6,416 nt of DNA, from NCBI GenBank assembly GCA_013288465.1, contig JABDBT010000109.1:1-6416 (forward strand), given 5' to 3'. The position numbers and the translations under genes are program-made. Below the pieces are notes generated by a model. The model made no database searches. It was not told the origin of the DNA and saw only the letters and a program-made list of their open reading frames with translations. Origin of the DNA: Bacteroidota bacterium (GTDB lineage: Bacteria > Bacteroidota > Bacteroidia > Sphingobacteriales > Sphingobacteriaceae). Shown here piece after piece: positions 1 through 5,772 of this stretch. The number at the start of each line of letters is the position of its first letter. Position 1 is the stretch's first letter.

Positions 1-1322
1 AAGGTTAATGAAACGCTTACAACAAACGGAATAAAATTCACCCAGTCAATATCAACAAAACTACCTTCGCGTATTAGCGAAACACCCACATAAGCAACAA
101 AATAGGTAAAGGTAATAATGGCAGCCGATATTAAAAACTGCTCGCGCCTGATGAGGTTTTTAATGCTGTATATAGATACCATACCGGCTGTGATCTCAAA
201 ATAAGCAAACTCAAAGCTATTGGGTACAAAAAAACCGGCTATCAATACTACAAGCAGGTGTATGTTTAAAGCCAGCCGCGTGTCAAACAGTATGCGGATG
301 ATGATAGGTACAATACAATATGGGATATAATATAAATTGTATTGCAGCCTTATAGCCATTGACAGGGTAAACAGCATGGCGGTTATTACCAATAATATTA
401 AGCTCACCAGGCGGTTATCGGCATAAATATCTTTCCTGAACAGGTACAGGAAAACCATAAGCAACGTAATTGCTATGGCTACAAGTAACGACTGCCCTAA
501 CAGCACCAACCTATAATCGCCGTTTACGCGGGCATTATCCTCAAAAGCCTTTTTGTACGATGCTAATTTTTGAAATACGTCATCATTCACTACCGATCCT
601 TTGGCTACTATCACTTCTCCTTTTTGCACCATGCCATGGGTTACCGATAATCCCTCCAACACCTCTTTTTCAAGTCTTGAGGTTAATTTATCATCATAAA
701 CTAAATTGCTTTGAATACGGTTTTGCAGCAGATCAAGCAAAAATGCTTTATTTAAACCGGTGCGTCGGCTTAGCGCCTGGTCGCAATAGGTTAAGGCTTT
801 TTCTTTGGTATATAGTTCAGCCGTATTCTTATCGGTTGCTATATTGTTGCTCAGTATGGTAATTGGATAATTAATATCGCTTTGCTGGTACTTTTTATTC
901 AGGTTAAGCACACCCTTATCATACACATCTTTTAATAAGCCGATGCCGGCTAAAATATATCGCTCTTTTTGTCCGTCGTTAATACCCGCGTTGTGCCATT
1001 TTATTTCAAGATCGGTTTTAAAGCCCTCGGTTTGCTGCGGGGCGATTTCTTCATTTAACTGGTAAATGGGGGTGATGCTTGCAAGGGCGGTTCGTTTGTC
1101 ACCTTCAATTTCCTGCTGGGTTTTTAGTATGGCGAAATTGTATGGCGATACCAAATCCTGTTGGTTCCATATTCGTCCTTTTTCAATTTCGTAGCTAAAT
1201 TTTGCCTGTTTGGGCAGGGCATATACGATAAGGAAGATGCTGACTATCATCATCAGGAACTTAACATTGCGGGCGTATTTGCGCAATAAAGCCTTTTGGC
1301 GCGAAGGTGATAGTGTTGCCAT
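1..1322 (-). CDS. pgpH: PgpH-type 7TM-HD phosphohydrolase (probable c-di-AMP phosphodiesterase), N-terminal part, open at left edge
   Basis: The frame is open from an ATG at 1322-1320 to the window edge: 440 complete codons, no stop. The visible protein starts with a short basic stretch and one membrane segment (about residues 22-38). A soluble region of about 230 residues follows and matches the 7TMR-HDED extracellular domain, including the characteristic GMVQKGEVIVAKGSVV stretch at about 230-245. A run of hydrophobic helices then follows (about 272-295, 303-321, 331-347, 351-367, 373-390, 398-416, and one starting at about 427), which fits the 7TM-7TMR_HD membrane domain. In this family a cytoplasmic HD domain follows and hydrolyses cyclic di-AMP; it lies outside the window, so catalytic residues cannot be checked. 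The gene is divergent from the SPFH operon, with 121 bp between the starts. A lone TATTTTTG (minus strand, 1347-1340) could be its -7 box, but no well-spaced -33 box is visible. Family assignment is firm; the substrate is inferred from family knowledge. Confidence 0.88.
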   Translation of the reverse strand, partial: MATLSPSRQKALLRKYARNVKFLMMIVSIFLIVYALPKQAKFSYEIEKGRIWNQQDLVSPYNFAILKTQQEIEGDKRTALASITPIYQLNEEIAPQQTEGFKTDLEIKWHNAGINDGQKERYILAGIGLLKDVYDKGVLNLNKKYQQSDINYPITILSNNIATDKNTAELYTKEKALTYCDQALSRRTGLNKAFLLDLLQNRIQSNLVYDDKLTSRLEKEVLEGLSVTHGMVQKGEVIVAKGSVVNDDVFQKLASYKKAFEDNARVNGDYRLVLLGQSLLVAIAITLLMVFLYLFRKDIYADNRLVSLILLVITAMLFTLSMAIRLQYNLYYIPYCIVPIIIRILFDTRLALNIHLLVVLIAGFFVPNSFEFAYFEITAGMVSIYSIKNLIRREQFLISAAIITFTYFVAYVGVSLIREGSFVDIDWVNFIPFVVSVSLT

Positions 1323-1374
1323 TTGTTTAGTTAACGGCTCAAAAATAATATAAGTTTCGGTTATATCATTTTTT

Positions 1375-1407
1375 CTTGTTTATTTGAAAGCAAATATGAT
1401 ATCTTTG
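1375..1407 (+). promoter_or_regulatory. Bacteroidota-type promoter of the SPFH operon
   Basis: CTTG at 1375-1378 and TATCTTTG at 1400-1407 are separated by 21 bp. This agrees with the TTG-N17-23-TAnnTTTG promoter consensus known for Bacteroidota. Transcription would be expected to start a few bases after 1410, giving a leader of about 30 nt before the ATG at 1444. No Shine-Dalgarno sequence is present; the bases before the ATG are A-rich, as is usual in the phylum. The match is by eye, and no start site has been mapped. Confidence 0.6.
1381..1396. repeat. Short inverted repeat between the -33 and -7 boxes
   Basis: TATTTG (1381-1386) and CAAATA (1391-1396) form a perfect 6-bp-arm inverted repeat around AAAG. 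It lies in the promoter spacer and overlaps the left end of the larger palindrome at 1393-1419 by four bases. It may be a second protein site or chance in A/T-rich DNA. Confidence 0.35.
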
Positions 1408-1419
1408 TGATATCATATT
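1393..1419. promoter_or_regulatory. Perfect inverted repeat over the -7 box, candidate repressor operator
   Basis: AATATGATATC (1393-1403) and its exact reverse complement GATATCATATT (1409-1419) flank the 5-bp spacer TTTGT. The same stretch can be read as a direct repeat of TGATATC at 1397-1403 and 1408-1414, 11 bp apart, so on one face of the helix. The repeat covers the whole TATCTTTG -7 element and probably the transcription start. A dimeric protein bound here would block RNA polymerase. The Arc-type protein encoded by the third gene of the operon is the obvious candidate, by inference only. Confidence 0.55.
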
Positions 1420-1443
1420 AAATCAATTTAAACACCTAAAATC

Positions 1444-2301
1444 ATGAATACCGAAAAAATAATAAACCCGCCATCCGGCTACGCCGCCTTCATTTTATTC
1501 CTGGCGCTTATAGTTGCTATGGTATTTGCAATTGTAACCGAAATGGTGGCAATTGCTGTTATTATTGGCATAATAAACTTCGTCCTTATTTTACCGGGCC
1601 TGGTTATTGTAAACCCAAACGAATCAAAAGTGCTTACCCTTTTTGGCAGCTATGTAGGTACTGTTAAACAGGACGGCTTTTTTTGGGTGAACCCTTTTAC
1701 CATAAAAAAGAAAGTTTCTTTAAGAGCGTTTAACTTAAACGGGCAGCAACTTAAAGTGAATGACAGTGTTGGTAACCCTATTGAAATTGCCGCGGTAATT
1801 GTTTGGCAAATTAAGGATACCGCCAACGCGGTTTTCGCGGTTGAAAACTACCTGCAATATGTAAACATACAAAGCGAAGCAGCTGTAAGGCATTTGGCTA
1901 ATTCTTTCCCTTATGATAACATTGAGGATGAAACTGCCAGTATTACTTTACGTGGCGGAGCCGAACAAGTTAGTCATTTATTAGAGAAAGAGCTAAATGA
2001 AAGGCTGGACCGTGCCGGCATAGAAGTGCTGGAAGCCCGTATATCGCACTTAGCCTATGCGCCCGAAATTGCCCATACTATGCTACAGCGTCAGCAGGCA
2101 TCAGCTATAATATCTGCCCGCAGGCTCATTGTTGAAGGTGCGGTAGGTATGGTTGAAATGGCCCTGGCAAAACTATCCGAAAAAAAGATAGTTGAGCTGG
2201 ACGAAGAGCGTAAAGCAGCCATGGTGAGTAACTTGCTGGTTGTTTTATGCGGCGACCGTAGTGTAAACCCTGTTGTTAATACCGGTACTTTATACCACTA
2301 A
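1444..2301 (+). CDS. SPFH/band-7 domain membrane protein
   Basis: This 285-aa protein begins with two closely spaced hydrophobic helices (about residues 12-31 and 34-54). An SPFH (stomatin/prohibitin/flotillin/HflK-C) domain follows: the entry [20 protein letters not shown] (about 55-74), then DGFFWVNPF (77-85), the strand region [13 protein letters not shown] (113-125), the segment [16 protein letters not shown] (144-159), and the helical region with [34 protein letters not shown] (188-221). SPFH proteins oligomerise on membranes and organise microdomains or act with proteases; the specific role here is unknown. The ATG at 1444 follows a well-placed promoter and no other start is needed. The gene heads a tight operon: its stop at 2299-2301 is 4 bp before the next start. 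Unlike HflK/HflC it has two N-terminal helices and no long coiled-coil tail. The domain call is firm; no gene symbol is justified. Confidence 0.9.
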   Translation: MNTEKIINPPSGYAAFILFLALIVAMVFAIVTEMVAIAVIIGIINFVLILPGLVIVNPNESKVLTLFGSYVGTVKQDGFFWVNPFTIKKKVSLRAFNLNGQQLKVNDSVGNPIEIAAVIVWQIKDTANAVFAVENYLQYVNIQSEAAVRHLANSFPYDNIEDETASITLRGGAEQVSHLLEKELNERLDRAGIEVLEARISHLAYAPEIAHTMLQRQQASAIISARRLIVEGAVGMVEMALAKLSEKKIVELDEERKAAMVSNLLVVLCGDRSVNPVVNTGTLYH

Positions 2302-2305
2302 GCCG

Positions 2306-2815
2306 ATGTACACAACATTCAACCCCAAACAAACTAACCAGTTGCAGCTGATAAGGCATGGCTGGTTAGACCCGGAATATGAGTTGACGGATAGCGCCTT
2401 AAGCTATGGTAAGTTGTCCTATAATGGACTCTCCAGGCGTACAGGAATAGCCCAATCGGCTAACAATAAATGGTTATTTAAGCTTGGTTTTATATTTAGC
2501 CGGTCGATATTAATAACTGATGAAACTGGCGCGTTAATAGGCGAAACAAAGCGGGAATTATTTAGCCGCCGAACAGCCTTAACCCTGCAAAGCGGGTTTA
2601 CAGCCGAGTTTTACCGCCCCTATTTTTTATCAAGAGAACATGTTTGGGAATCGAACGGGTATGGCACAATAATGCGGATGAAAAGTTACCCTTTTCTTTT
2701 TAAGGACGATATTGCAATAGAACAAAGTATGACACCTCCTGCTATAATTCCGTTATTGATATTTTTGGGATCGCATTTAACTATTTTAAGGAGACGAAGA
2801 AGGGCAGCCCGTTAA
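2306..2815 (+). CDS. Unrecognised 169-aa protein with probable C-terminal membrane tail
   Basis: I chose the ATG at 2306, 4 bp after the SPFH stop. The frame allows an upstream ATG at 2273, but that would overlap the SPFH gene by 29 bp and add only 11 unremarkable residues. The protein appears mostly beta-strand. Strand-turn patterns include SYGKLSYNGLSRRTGIA (33-49), SILITDETGALIGETKRELF (67-86), ALTLQSGFTAEFYRPYF (91-107) and the stretch around 112-140. This pattern resembles tubby-C/LURP-one-like (LOR) folds, but that is a weak visual impression. The end is a hydrophobic segment (about 146-161, IIPLLIFLGSHLTIL) followed by five arginines, which suggests a tail anchor with a positive cytoplasmic end. 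The position between an SPFH gene and an Arc-type gene suggests a partner of the SPFH membrane complex. The gene is real (operon spacing, intact frame); its function is unknown. Confidence 0.75.
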   Translation: MYTTFNPKQTNQLQLIRHGWLDPEYELTDSALSYGKLSYNGLSRRTGIAQSANNKWLFKLGFIFSRSILITDETGALIGETKRELFSRRTALTLQSGFTAEFYRPYFLSREHVWESNGYGTIMRMKSYPFLFKDDIAIEQSMTPPAIIPLLIFLGSHLTILRRRRRAAR

Positions 2816-2817
2816 TT

Positions 2818-2988
2818 ATGGCCGAAAAGAAAGCATTTGTATTAAGAGTTAATCCCGAAATGTTGAAGGAGATTGAAAGCTGGGCCGCCGATGAGTTTAG
2901 AAGCACCAATGGCCAGATCGAATACCTGCTGCAACAAGCTATTAAAGATCACAAAAAGGGAAAGAAGAAACAAGACAAGGAAGAATAG
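2818..2988 (+). CDS. Arc-type ribbon-helix-helix DNA-binding protein, 56 aa
   Basis: This short gene starts 2 bp after the stop of the preceding one and encodes 56 residues. The N-terminal KKAFVLRVNPEML (about 4-16) looks like the beta-strand that contacts DNA in ribbon-helix-helix proteins. Helix 1 would be MLKEIESWAADEF (15-27), followed by the turn RSTNGQ (28-33) and helix 2 IEYLLQQAIKDHK (34-46). This is the Arc-like layout; family members bind DNA as dimers at palindromic or tandem operators. The last ten residues are lysine- and glutamate-rich. No toxin gene is adjacent, so a toxin-antitoxin role is not supported. As the last gene of the SPFH operon it may repress that operon through the palindrome at 1393-1419. 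It is too short for many gene callers and easily missed. Confidence 0.82.
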   Translation: MAEKKAFVLRVNPEMLKEIESWAADEFRSTNGQIEYLLQQAIKDHKKGKKKQDKEE

Positions 2989-2997
2989 GCGTTTCCG

Positions 2998-3109
2998 AGA
3001 GTCAAGAAGCAAGAGCCAAGAATCAAGATAAAAAAGGAAAACGAGCAGTTAGTCTGCCTGGAACTTATTCTCTAATTTTCTTGGCTCTTGATTCTTGCTT
3101 CTTGACTCT
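2998..3109. repeat. Large hairpin of 7-bp NNCAAGA units between convergent genes
   Basis: The left arm (2998-3028) ends in four tandem heptamers: GTCAAGA, AGCAAGA, GCCAAGA, ATCAAGA. The right arm (3079-3109) carries the reverse complements of the same four. The outer 17 bp pair perfectly (2998-3014 with 3093-3109). The two inner heptamers are in opposite order in the two arms, so that part of the stem pairs with two mismatches and two G-T wobbles. The full stem is about 31 bp with a 50-nt loop, which contains a small GCAG/CTGC hairpin (3045-3057). It lies between the Arc-type gene and the convergent VOC gene. It could end transcription from both sides, but neither flank is a good U-tract, so a dispersed intergenic repeat is at least as likely. 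Confidence 0.75.
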
Positions 3110-3127
3110 TAATGCAATATCCAAGGT

Positions 3128-3466
3128 TTACGGTCTTGCATGTTTAGGTTCATACACCCCAATCTTACCGCCGCCCGGTAAGGTTAATTGAGTAATAAGT
3201 CCCCATCGTTGCTCGTCTATTGCCGAACAAGTAATTTGATGTTCGGCCATTTCTTTTACGAAGGCATTAATATCGTCGCACAATAAATAAAATTCATGCA
3301 GGCCGTTTTCGGGAGCCGGGTGTATAGCTATCTCCGAAGGCGGCAATCCAAAAATAAGCCAGCCACGCCCCACATCCACATTTGGAAATTTAAGGACGTT
3401 TTTAAAAAAGTCCATATCCGCCTGGGAGTCTGAACTGTAAATAATGGAATGTGCGCCGGTGATCAT
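3128..3466 (-). CDS. VOC-superfamily (glyoxalase/bleomycin-resistance-like) protein
   Basis: The 112-aa product has the paired beta-alpha-beta-beta-beta layout of one VOC domain. The first half opens with AHSIIYSSDSQADMDFFKNVLKF (5-27); the second opens with HEFYLLCDDINAFVKEM (57-73) and ends with LTLPGGGKIGVYEPKHARP (94-112). His6, His57 and Glu106 sit where metal ligands usually lie in this superfamily, so metal binding is possible. The substrate cannot be read from the sequence. Proteins of this type include glyoxalase I, dioxygenases and antibiotic-binding proteins, and many short ones are uncharacterised. The start ATG at 3466-3464 gives the normal family length. The gene stands alone, convergent with the SPFH operon and divergent from the thiolase gene. 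No convincing promoter was found for it. Confidence 0.85.
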   Translation of the reverse strand: MITGAHSIIYSSDSQADMDFFKNVLKFPNVDVGRGWLIFGLPPSEIAIHPAPENGLHEFYLLCDDINAFVKEMAEHQITCSAIDEQRWGLITQLTLPGGGKIGVYEPKHARP

Positions 3467-3645
3467 GGTATTTATAATTGAGGTTCATTATTTGTTCTAA
3501 GCTAAATAAATATTTATATAAAAATTAATTTACATCATATAGAACTTCCGACTTAAAACTCTTTATAACACTATTTTTATTATGCATGCATAGTAATTTT
3601 GCGAGTATAAAATATTAGCTTTGCCTTTCCAATTATAACAATTCA
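3467..3645. promoter_or_regulatory. A/T-rich divergent intergenic region with thiolase -7 box
   Basis: This gap holds the control sequences for both the VOC gene (minus) and the thiolase gene (plus). On the plus strand TAGCTTTG at 3616-3623 matches the TAnnTTTG -7 box and would leave a short leader of about 15-20 nt. The nearest TTTTG (3597-3601) is only 14 bp upstream, closer than the usual spacing, so the promoter call is tentative. No coding frame or RNA gene was seen here. The A/T palindrome at 3506-3517 is probably chance. Confidence 0.4.
3577..3596. repeat. Palindrome upstream of the thiolase -7 box, possible operator
   Basis: TATGCATGCATA (3581-3592) is a perfect 12-bp palindrome. After one mismatched pair it extends with TTA at 3577-3579 and TAA at 3594-3596, giving a 20-bp near-perfect dyad. 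It ends 19 bp before the TAGCTTTG box, a position suited to a regulator of the thiolase operon. No family of regulator can be named from it. Confidence 0.35.
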
Positions 3646-4824
3646 ATGAAAGACGTAGTTATCGTTTCGGCCACGCGCACCCCTATAGGTAGCTTTGGCG
3701 GCAGTTTATCAGCCTTTACCGCGCCGCAATTAGGCAGCATGGCTATCAAATCGGCAGTTGAAAAATCGGGCTTAAAACCTGAGCATATACAGGAAGTTTA
3801 TATGGGCAATGTGCTGTCGGCCAACGTTGGCCAGGCACCTGCAACCCAGGCCGCAATATTTGCCGGCCTGCCTTATTTGCCGGCTACCACTGTAAATAAA
3901 GTTTGCGCATCGGGCATGAAAGCGGTTATGCTGGCTGCTCAGAGCATAACATTAGGCCAAAATGATATTGTTTTGGCAGGCGGTATGGAAAGCATGAGCA
4001 ATGTGCCTTATTATTTAGATAAGGCCCGCAATGGCTACCGGTTGGGCAACGGACAAATTACCGATGGCCTGATCAAAGACGGCCTTTGGGATGTTTATAA
4101 CGATTACCACATGGGTTCGGCAGCCGAATTATGCGCCGCCGAATGTAATATAAGCCGTGAAGACCAGGACGCTTTTGCAATTGAATCATACAAAAGGACG
4201 CAAAACGCGCAAAGTGAAGGTAAATTTAAAGACGAGATAACTCCGGTCGAGCTTAAAGACAAAAAAGGGGATATTACTTTATTTGGCGATGATGAAGAAC
4301 CAAAAACAGTAAAATTTGATAAGATACCTTCCCTAAAACCGGTATTTAAAAAGGATGGCACCGTAACTGCTGCCAATGCCTCAACCTTAAATGACGGCGC
4401 TGCTGCTTTAATTTTAATGAGTGCCGACAAAGCAAAAGAAATGGGCATAAAACCATTAGCCCGTATTGTTGCTTATGCCGATGCACAGCAAGCGCCCGAA
4501 TGGTTTACAACAGCGCCTTCAAAAGCTATCCCGCTGGCCTTGCACCGGGCAGGCTTAACCACCGGCCAAATAGATTATTTTGAAATAAACGAGGCATTCT
4601 CGGTAGTTTCTATAGCTAATAACCAGGCTTTAAAATTAGATGCCACGCGTGTAAACGTAAATGGCGGCGCGGTTTCATTAGGCCACCCGCTGGGTGCATC
4701 GGGCGCGCGTATTATGGTTACCCTGTTAAGCGTTTTACAGCAAAACAAGGGTAAATTTGGCGTAGCCGGAATTTGTAATGGCGGCGGCGGCGCAAGTGCA
4801 ATTGTTATTGAAAATTTGCGTTAA
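3646..4824 (+). CDS. Acetyl-CoA C-acetyltransferase (thiolase)
   Basis: This complete 392-aa thiolase has the usual family length and every catalytic element. The nucleophile Cys87 lies in [11 protein letters not shown], Asn315 in NEAF, His347 in [17 protein letters not shown], and the second cysteine Cys377 in [15 protein letters not shown]. The N-terminus ([18 protein letters not shown], 4-21) is typical. It joins two acetyl-CoA to acetoacetyl-CoA, or performs the reverse cleavage, in the cytoplasm. The motifs fit the short-chain biosynthetic/AtoB-PhaA type better than the long-chain FadA type, but the direction and pathway are not fixed by sequence. No other beta-oxidation or ketone-body gene is in the window. 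It is followed 8 bp later by a secreted protein gene, probably on the same transcript. No Shine-Dalgarno is present. Confidence 0.95.
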   Translation: MKDVVIVSATRTPIGSFGGSLSAFTAPQLGSMAIKSAVEKSGLKPEHIQEVYMGNVLSANVGQAPATQAAIFAGLPYLPATTVNKVCASGMKAVMLAAQSITLGQNDIVLAGGMESMSNVPYYLDKARNGYRLGNGQITDGLIKDGLWDVYNDYHMGSAAELCAAECNISREDQDAFAIESYKRTQNAQSEGKFKDEITPVELKDKKGDITLFGDDEEPKTVKFDKIPSLKPVFKKDGTVTAANASTLNDGAAALILMSADKAKEMGIKPLARIVAYADAQQAPEWFTTAPSKAIPLALHRAGLTTGQIDYFEINEAFSVVSIANNQALKLDATRVNVNGGAVSLGHPLGASGARIMVTLLSVLQQNKGKFGVAGICNGGGGASAIVIENLR

Positions 4825-4833
4825 TTGCGTTAA
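4816..4833 (+). repeat. 9-bp tandem duplication across the thiolase stop codon
   Basis: TTGCGTTAA occurs twice in immediate succession (4816-4824 and 4825-4833). The first copy contains the last thiolase sense codons and its TAA stop; the second forms the whole 8-bp gap and the A of the next ATG. With a single copy the genes would meet as TAATG, an overlapping stop-start. Confidence 0.8.
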
Positions 4834-5750
4834 TGAAAAGACTCTTAATTATCGGGCTATTTTTAATAGCCCGGCCATTATTTATTTTCGCACAAGATGA
4901 AAGTGCAAACAGGAAACAGCTCAATTTTTTCCAGGATAGCCTGAAACATTTAGGATATACTTTCATCAATGACGAGATTGACGTTCACCGCAAAAGCGCT
5001 AATTACCAGTTTATTAAAACTTTGGTAAGTGCTTTAAAAATTCCCAATTCATTTCTGTTCCCTTTTGATTCGGTAAAAGCCATCAGCATTTTAAACTCGC
5101 CCGATAACCGTTTCCGCATATTTAGCTGGCATATTATTAATATGGATGGCAGTTACCGCTTTTATGGCGCTGTGCAAATGAATACAGGCGGCCCTTTAAA
5201 GCTTTATGGGTTAGAAGACTACTCACCATTATTAAAAAACCCGGAAGACTCGGTAACCGATGCCCGCAAATGGTACGGTGCGCAGTATTATAAAATAATA
5301 CCTGTTTATGCCGCAAACCCCTACTATGTTTTATTGGGCTGGAAAGGCAATACCGTTGTATCAACCAAAAAGGTAATTGATGTAATTTCTTTTAAAAACG
5401 GGCCGCCTCAGTTTGGCTTACCCGTATTTGACGAAAAAGGCAAAACCCGTGATCGGGTAATATTTGAATACTCCGAACAGGCAACTATGTTATTACATTA
5501 TGTGCCTACACAAAACCTAATTGTTTTTGATAACCTAATCCCCCCCGATAAAAAATCAGAAGGCAAACCTGAAACCTATGGCCCCGACCTGAGTTATAAC
5601 GGTTTCCGCCTAAAAAATGGGCGTTGGGAGTATGTTGACAACCTCGACATGAGGAATGTGCCAAGTGCGAAGGATGCTGAATTTATTGACCCAAAAGGAG
5701 AGAAAGCCGGTGGTGACGATACCACAAAGCCGGCAAAAAAAGCGCCTTAA
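4833..5750 (+). CDS. Secreted protein of unknown function, conserved-looking
   Basis: This 305-aa protein begins with a Sec signal peptide: basic MKR, a hydrophobic stretch to residue 19, and a likely cut after Ala20 (IFA|QDES). An Arg-Pro pair at 14-15 interrupts the hydrophobic core, which is unusual. No cysteine follows the cut, so it is not a lipoprotein; it probably acts in the periplasm or is exported. The mature part is rich in aromatic residues and beta-type segments, for example FRIFSWHIINMDGSYRFYGAVQM (about 93-115), YYKIIPVYAANPYYVLLGWKGN (about 151-172) and GFRLKNGRWEYVDNLD (about 257-272). It ends in a charged, low-complexity Lys/Pro tail. I recognise no named domain; it resembles Bacteroidota-specific hypothetical secreted proteins. 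It is probably cotranscribed with the thiolase gene. A C7 run (5540-5546) in the coding sequence is the only local slippage-prone tract. Confidence 0.8.
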   Translation: MKRLLIIGLFLIARPLFIFAQDESANRKQLNFFQDSLKHLGYTFINDEIDVHRKSANYQFIKTLVSALKIPNSFLFPFDSVKAISILNSPDNRFRIFSWHIINMDGSYRFYGAVQMNTGGPLKLYGLEDYSPLLKNPEDSVTDARKWYGAQYYKIIPVYAANPYYVLLGWKGNTVVSTKKVIDVISFKNGPPQFGLPVFDEKGKTRDRVIFEYSEQATMLLHYVPTQNLIVFDNLIPPDKKSEGKPETYGPDLSYNGFRLKNGRWEYVDNLDMRNVPSAKDAEFIDPKGEKAGGDDTTKPAKKAP

Positions 5751-5772
5751 AATTTGCCGTGCAAAATGTTTC

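Noticed and set aside
470..862. Plus-strand open frame of 130 codons
   Set aside because: It is antisense to the well-supported 7TMR-HDED coding frame and its product has no recognisable pattern.
2273..2305. Upstream ATG that would extend the second operon gene by 11 residues
   Set aside because: It lies inside the SPFH coding sequence. The ATG at 2306 just after the stop gives normal operon spacing.
2818..2988. Arc-type protein as the antitoxin of a toxin-antitoxin pair
   Set aside because: No adjacent small toxin gene is visible; the neighbours are an SPFH protein and a membrane-tailed protein.
2989..3127. CRISPR-like array from the tandem heptamers
   Set aside because: The units are 7 bp, contiguous and arranged as two inverted blocks, with no spacers and no cas genes nearby.
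4104..4448. Minus-strand open frame of 114 codons
   Set aside because: It is antisense to conserved thiolase sequence.
5137..5364. Minus-strand open frame of 75 codons
   Set aside because: It is antisense to the secreted-protein gene and has no coding features of its own.
5731..5759. CGGCAAA / TTTGCCG inverted repeat across the stop of the secreted-protein gene, as a terminator
   Set aside because: The arms are only 7 bp with a 15-nt loop, and there is no U-tract on either strand.
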